Positions 60,242 to 64,000 of a DNA stretch of 64,000 nt are shown here, in pieces. The stretch lies in contig NZ_JAUSYU010000001.1 in assembly GCF_030817075.1 (NCBI RefSeq), forward strand, positions 744,001 to 808,000. Direction: 5' to 3'. Position numbers and translations under genes: made by a program. Within the stretch, counting starts at the first letter, position 1; each line of letters begins with the position of its first letter. The notes under the pieces were generated by a model. The model had not been told where the DNA came from. It did no database searches and was given only the letters and a program-made list of their open reading frames with translations. The stretch comes from Arthrobacter sp. V1I9. GTDB lineage: Bacteria; Actinomycetota; Actinomycetes; Actinomycetales; Micrococcaceae.

Positions 60242-62725
60242 CTAGCGGGGGATTATACGGAACAGGAACCGGGTCCTGACCATGGTCCACAACAGGCCCA
60301 GAAGCAGCACGTAGACGGCGGTGTTGAGCCAGATATCTCCCTGCCGGAGAGCCGGGATGTTGGCAGCGGCGAGGATGAGGAACACGTGGAGGATGAAGAC
60401 GTAAAGGGTGGCCTGGCCTAGGGGAACGAGGAACCAGCCCAAGGCCCGCTCCAGGGGTTTCCAGTAGGCGCTTAGCAGGGCGTATCCGGTGATGATTACC
60501 AGCAGCACGTTCAGCAGCCGGCCCGGTCCCAGGTAGGTGCGGCCGAAAAAGCTGTCATAGACGGTACGGAAGGTGTGCTCGGGAAGCAGTGCCAGTCTCA
60601 CGTCATAGGCGTTGGAAAAGTACGGGCTGCTCCAGGAAAAAACCGCGAGGGTCACTGTCAGGAGCACGCACGCCCACAGCAGCGCCCGGCGGCGTGGGTG
60701 GGAGAGCCAGGCGACGATTTGGCGGCGGTAGTAGCCGGCGATCATGCCCAGGACGAACAATATTTGCCAGACCAGCAGGGGAAAGGAGTCCTCGAACTGG
60801 GCGGGCACCAACCGGAACCGGGTGACGGTGCCTACGGCGTAGAACCCGACGCTTACAACGAGCACCAGCCAAGCGAAGCCACGGCTGAGGGCCATCAGCA
60901 CCAGTGGACTCAGTGCCAGCAGGATTACGTACAGCCCCATGACGTTGAACTGCCAAGGCCCCACCTGCAAGAGAAACAACGCTGGGACGAGCTGGGCGGG
61001 GAACGGGAACTGGAACAACGCCTCCATGCCGGCGTAGAGGTCATAGACGGTGCCGGCGCCCCCTGCACCGGCTGCTCCTGTGCCCTGATCCGTGAATGTG
61101 GTGACAGCCGTGGCGTTGAGGAACGGCAGGCGGCTTAGGACAAGAACGAGCAGCACCACGGTAAGGGCGGTGAGGTAAAGCTTCCACGCCCGTGCACTGG
61201 TGCGGGATACCACCTCCCCCACACGGTCCTTGGTCCGTGGGCCGTACACCAGGCCCAAGACGGCCCCGGATAGCAGTACAAACAGCTCAGCGCCTGAAAC
61301 AACTCCGATGGTTTCCTGGGTTAGCAGCTGGAACAACGAGGTGAGCCCGACGTGGTTGATGACGACGAAGATGATCGCGACCCCTCGAAGCATGTCGATG
61401 CGCGTGTCGCGCGGGGAAGTACCCGGGTAGGCCCACCGCCGCACTGGCCGCCACAGGGGCAACAGGCACAAGGCCAGTGCTGCGACTAGCACACTCACAG
61501 CAGCGGTCCACGCGGCGGATCCACCCAGCACAGTGCCCGTAGCGGACGGCGCCACCCCGTCCAAGGTGGACTGCTTGATGACGGGACCGGTCAGTAGGGC
61601 ACTGGCTTGCACCTGTTCGGTGAAAGCAGCAGTCAGCTCCGGCTGGGCCGTGGCCCTCCAGTCCACGCTGACCGCACCGTCCTGGCGGTGTTCGATGGTT
61701 TCGTTCCACACCACGGCCCCAATATGGTCATAACCATTGCCGGGCGCGGCAAGGACCTGGTTCCACCAGGAAGACTTGATGTCCTCCTCAGACGCGCCCT
61801 GAATATCGGGGCTGTAGAAGGCGGCTGTCTCCACCATCAGCGGCTTGTCACGGCCGGTTGCGTAGGCGGTGTAGAAGTCCTCTGCGGCAGGGGGGCCTGT
61901 TGAGGACGTGGGGCCGAGCAGTGTCTCGAACTCCCCAGGCGCGGGCACCGTGTTACGCACCGAAGTCCCGTCGGTACCGTCGGTGTCATCGTGGTACGCG
62001 GACAGACCAACCCAATCCACGACGTCGTCCCCGGGATAGTAGGGGGTGTAGGCGTCGTCGTCGAAGTTCCACACCCCGTTGCCGTCGGTGTCCAGGGCCC
62101 CGAGGGCCCCGCCGGTGGGTGCGGTGGCAGACGGGTCCCGGAAGGGGTAGTCCTCAGCTGAGGTTGGGGACCACACCAGCACCGCATCCTCGAGCTTGTC
62201 GTCCAACGCAGCCGCGAGCACCCGGAACGCCTCCCGGTAGGCTTCGGGCTGTTGTCCCCACGGCACCCAGGGGGCGTTCATCTGGGGGCCGAAGCGCACG
62301 AACACTTTGCCCTCGTAACCCTTAGCGGCATCGGCTAACTGGGCTGCGAGGGCAGCGGCCCGAGAGGTGTCTACGTCCGTCAGCGGGACTTCGGGACGGA
62401 TGGTGAGCAAAGCGTGAACGCCCTCGGCTGCGACCTGACCAAAATAGCCGCGCAGGTGGCCCTGCTCCTGCTCACTCATCGGTAGAGGCACTGATTGCCC
62501 GTAGAGCGCTGCCGGCACCCCGAAGCGCTCCGCGTGTCCGGCAGCGGAATCTGTTGCCCAGTCCAACAACGCCCCTAGATAAGGCTCCCGGTCCGACGGC
62601 GGGGTGGTTTCGGTCTGTTCTGCAGCTCCGGCGGGCGCCGGCACCATGAGGAGCAGCGCCATCAGCAACGGAACGAGCACGGCCAGCATTGCTGGGGGCG
62701 GGAACCGCCGGAGGGTGGGCCTCAT
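60242..62725 (-). CDS. Fusion of a GH26-like outer domain and an OpgC-type membrane acyltransferase
   Basis: An 827-residue protein. Signal/anchor MLAVLVPLLMALLLMVPAPA, then a domain of about 350 residues whose blocks follow GH26: GKVFVRFGPQMNAPWVPWG, DDVVDWVGLSAYHDD, DKPLMVETAAFYSPD, VVWNETIEHRQDGA. In the position of the acid/base Glu there is Gln (GPQMN against AHEMN in 58603), so hydrolysis is doubtful; the nucleophile Glu (VETA) remains. From about 395 there are ten or more helices with RIDMLRGVAIIFVVINHVGL (D-x-L-R-x-x-A..N-H), the OpgC/acyltransferase-3-like start, and LGQATLYVFILHVFLILAA. It may acylate a surface glycan held by the outer domain. The combination is unusual. Confidence 0.8.
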   Translation of the reverse strand: MRPTLRRFPPPAMLAVLVPLLMALLLMVPAPAGAAEQTETTPPSDREPYLGALLDWATDSAAGHAERFGVPAALYGQSVPLPMSEQEQGHLRGYFGQVAAEGVHALLTIRPEVPLTDVDTSRAAALAAQLADAAKGYEGKVFVRFGPQMNAPWVPWGQQPEAYREAFRVLAAALDDKLEDAVLVWSPTSAEDYPFRDPSATAPTGGALGALDTDGNGVWNFDDDAYTPYYPGDDVVDWVGLSAYHDDTDGTDGTSVRNTVPAPGEFETLLGPTSSTGPPAAEDFYTAYATGRDKPLMVETAAFYSPDIQGASEEDIKSSWWNQVLAAPGNGYDHIGAVVWNETIEHRQDGAVSVDWRATAQPELTAAFTEQVQASALLTGPVIKQSTLDGVAPSATGTVLGGSAAWTAAVSVLVAALALCLLPLWRPVRRWAYPGTSPRDTRIDMLRGVAIIFVVINHVGLTSLFQLLTQETIGVVSGAELFVLLSGAVLGLVYGPRTKDRVGEVVSRTSARAWKLYLTALTVVLLVLVLSRLPFLNATAVTTFTDQGTGAAGAGGAGTVYDLYAGMEALFQFPFPAQLVPALFLLQVGPWQFNVMGLYVILLALSPLVLMALSRGFAWLVLVVSVGFYAVGTVTRFRLVPAQFEDSFPLLVWQILFVLGMIAGYYRRQIVAWLSHPRRRALLWACVLLTVTLAVFSWSSPYFSNAYDVRLALLPEHTFRTVYDSFFGRTYLGPGRLLNVLLVIITGYALLSAYWKPLERALGWFLVPLGQATLYVFILHVFLILAAANIPALRQGDIWLNTAVYVLLLGLLWTMVRTRFLFRIIPR

Positions 62726-62851
62726 GTTCTCCCTAAGGATCGGTCTCAGTAAGTACTATCCTGCCCTGTCCTGGGCCCCTGCAGATCATCGCCGGATAAG
62801 GCACCCAGTGCCAGGCTGTTTTGCTGGTCGATCGGCGCGTTGAACTGCGGC

Positions 62852-62944
62852 ATGAATCAACACCACTTCATCCCGGGTTGCGACGTTTGTGAGGAGCCGT
62901 CCAAGCTGCTGCCAATCACCCAAGCCAAGTATTCCGTTTCCTAG
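62852..62944 (+). CDS. Cys/His micro-ORF with HHFIPGCDVCE (30 aa), tentative
   Basis: ATG 62852 to TAG 62944. HHFIPGCDVCEE aligns without gaps to HQFVGRCDACSS of the micro-ORF at 63049 and HQFVGRCDDCST at 644 at H-x-F-(V/I)-x-x-C-D-x-C. Nothing else is alike and no strong ribosome site is seen. It may belong to the same microprotein family or be a chance match; the tandem position (105 bases before the other) is in favour. Confidence 0.35.
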   Translation: MNQHHFIPGCDVCEEPSKLLPITQAKYSVS

Positions 62945-63048
62945 AGACAAGTACCGCAATACGCGGGTGAACGGGTTTGAACCTGGCTACAGTGAAGCAT
63001 GGCGCAGGTTTTAGCCCGTAAGCACGGGTGACGCAGACGGCCAAGCCG

Positions 63049-63141
63049 ATGCATGTAACGCTGCCGGCCGCCGACGGCCAGCACTCCGATTGTCCTCATC
63101 AGTTCGTGGGACGCTGCGACGCGTGCAGCTCGCTGGAGACA
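63049..63141 (+). CDS. Cys/His microprotein reading frame with CPHQFVGRCDACS, 3' end uncertain
   Basis: From ATG 63049 the frame reads MHVTLPAADGQHSDCPHQFV then GRCDACSSLET, the same order as the gene at 644 with ten synonymous codon differences in the shared motif. A GTG at 63028 is an alternative start. The frame has no stop before the terminator hairpin at 63141-63174 and runs on antisense to the CAP-domain gene, so either the true 3' end was lost or the C-terminus lies in that antisense region. The listed end marks where similarity stops, not a stop codon. Confidence 0.5.
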
Positions 63142-63174
63142 AGGAACGACGGCGGTCAGCCGCCGTCGTTCCTT
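63141..63174. terminator. Strong terminator hairpin after the CAP-domain gene
   Basis: AAGGAACGACGGCGG (63141-63155) and CCGCCGTCGTTCCTT (63160-63174) pair over 15 perfect bases around TCAG. It is four bases from the stop of the minus-strand CAP gene. The hairpin is symmetrical and would work in both directions. Confidence 0.8.
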
Positions 63175-63177
63175 TGC

Positions 63178-64000
63178 TTACTTCGCGTAGGTGGCGAAGT
63201 TTTGGGTGGCAACCAACTGCGCACCGTACGGGGAACCGGCGGAGAGCCGGGCCGAACCGAAGCCAAAGTCGGTCAGCTCGGCGTTGAGCATGTTGGCGTT
63301 GTGGCCCGGGGAGGCCTTCCACGCGGCAAAGAGCGCATCGGCGTCGGCGTTCACGGCGATGTTCTCCGCGGCACGGGTCCAGCCGGACGGGATCTGCGCG
63401 CTCGCGTCCGGGTTGTGCCGGAAGCCGGCGCGGCCCTGGGAGTTGATGTCCCTCATCATGGTGGTCGACCAGTTCTGTGCCACGGTTTCGAGCCCGGTGT
63501 TGTAGCGCAGCGCGGTGCGGCCGTTGGCCACCCGGTATTGATTGATGAGCTCGAAGGACCGCAGGGCCACGGCGTTGGACGGCGTGTCGCCGACGGCGGG
63601 AGCCGCGGGAGCCGGTGCCGCCGGAGCCGGGGCGGGCGCAGCCGGCGCAGCGCGTACCGGGGCCGGAGCCGAGGGGGCTGCCACTGCGGGGGCGGGCGCG
63701 GCGGGAGCGGGAACTTTAGCCGGGGCGGGGGTAGGCTTTGCGGGAGCCGGCGCCTGAGCCGGGGTCGCGGGAGCGGGAGCCTTGGCTGGGGCCGGGGCAG
63801 ACTTTGCGGGAACAGCAGCGGGAGACGACGTCGTCGGAGCGGCTGCAGGAGCGGATTTTGACGGAGACGGTGCAGCCGTCCGGGCCGTGGCAGTTGCGGA
63901 AGGCTTCGCAGAAGACGGGGCTTGGGCGTTGGCGGTGATCCAGTTCCACCAGCCGAGGGGCCAGGAAGTGGCGCCGGCGGGAGCGGAAGCGCCGACGAGC
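63178..64000 (-). CDS. Secreted CAP-domain protein, N-terminus outside the window
   Basis: The frame is open to the window edge. From there it reads GWWNWITANAQAPSSA, then a stretch of over 100 residues made of Ala, Pro, Lys and Thr (PAKAPAPATPAQAPAPAKPT) with no Cys, then a CAP/SCP domain: ALRSFELINQYRVANGRTAL, GLETVAQNWSTTMMRDI, GFRHNP, ENIAVNADADALFAAW and KASPGHNANMLNAELTDFGF, with the two His and Glu of the CAP cavity visible. Actinobacterial CAP proteins of this form are cell-wall associated and of unknown activity. A strong terminator follows the stop. Confidence 0.9.
   Translation of the reverse strand, partial: LVGASAPAGATSWPLGWWNWITANAQAPSSAKPSATATARTAAPSPSKSAPAAAPTTSSPAAVPAKSAPAPAKAPAPATPAQAPAPAKPTPAPAKVPAPAAPAPAVAAPSAPAPVRAAPAAPAPAPAAPAPAAPAVGDTPSNAVALRSFELINQYRVANGRTALRYNTGLETVAQNWSTTMMRDINSQGRAGFRHNPDASAQIPSGWTRAAENIAVNADADALFAAWKASPGHNANMLNAELTDFGFGSARLSAGSPYGAQLVATQNFATYAK

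Noticed and set aside
63028..63861. Long plus-strand reading of 277 residues from GTG 63028
   Set aside because: Only the first ~30 residues (the Cys/His motif) have support; the rest is Gly/Arg/Ser-rich antisense of the CAP gene and crosses its terminator.

Overview
The window looks like chromosomal DNA of a high-GC actinobacterium, most probably Micrococcaceae (Arthrobacter or Pseudarthrobacter type). This rests on composition, class E-like LAxTG sorting signals, actinobacterial Wzz/tyrosine-kinase fusions, a CAP-domain protein with an Ala/Pro-rich stretch, frequent GTG/TTG starts, and the family mix. No rRNA, tRNA or CRISPR array was found. The genus is inferred, not proven.

Layout. 1-1000: the 3' end of an enoyl-CoA hydratase gene, a folded intergenic element and a Cys/His microprotein gene. 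1012-6689: a five-gene set made of a Tat-type exported protein, a PqqD-like carrier-binding protein, an HprK-like kinase with a C-terminal PqqD-like domain, a Wzz/BY-kinase and an NTP_transf_5 nucleotidyltransferase, followed by galU. 6708-13089 (minus strand): VanZ-like protein, LAxTG-anchored protein, DUF4012 protein, polyprenyl-phosphate sugar transferase and a second Wzz/BY-kinase. 13476-21914 (plus strand): an AT-richer, tightly overlapping exopolysaccharide operon (CapK-like adenylating enzyme, two GT4 enzymes, VpsJ-like toroid, WecG/TagA transferase, serine-acetyltransferase-like protein, Wzy-like polymerase, Wzx/MurJ-like flippase). 21949-24560: a graveyard of nested insertion sequences with one ISL3-family element bounded by a perfect 8-bp target duplication. 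24948-27395: wecC and wecB for UDP-ManNAcA. Together GalU, WecB/C, the initiating transferase, transferases, polymerase, flippase and two co-polymerase kinases form a Wzx/Wzy surface-polysaccharide system.

27400-35400 is accessory DNA: IS3 and recombinase-transposon remnants, several proteins under 50 residues with one membrane helix, a MinD/ParA-like ATPase gene, and between it and a decayed copy of its own 3' end an acyltransferase plus phage-fibre-like exported proteins. 35492-37957 is a PAS-GGDEF-EAL protein. At 37982-42652 a secreted subtilase gene with many repeats lies between an intact Lrp/AsnC gene and a second copy of that gene's 3' end, the same architecture as at the ATPase locus. 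42805-46616 encodes a branched-chain 2-oxoacid dehydrogenase (E1alpha, E1beta and a frameshifted E2).

46632-64000 is mostly ordinary chromosome: DoxX/TetR pair, metallo-hydrolase, acyltransferase-3, two SGNH hydrolases, lipoprotein, AhpD/TetR pair, YbdK ligase, PPK2, a SpoIIE-type phosphatase, a GH26 glycosidase, and a large fusion of an apparently inactive GH26 domain with an OpgC-like membrane acyltransferase. It ends with two further Cys/His micro-ORFs and a CAP-domain secreted protein running off the edge.

The items most worth follow-up are the PqqD-HprK-nucleotidyltransferase cassette, the HxF(V/I)xxCDxC microproteins, the two loci with cargo between a gene and a copy of its own 3' end, and the GH26-OpgC fusion.
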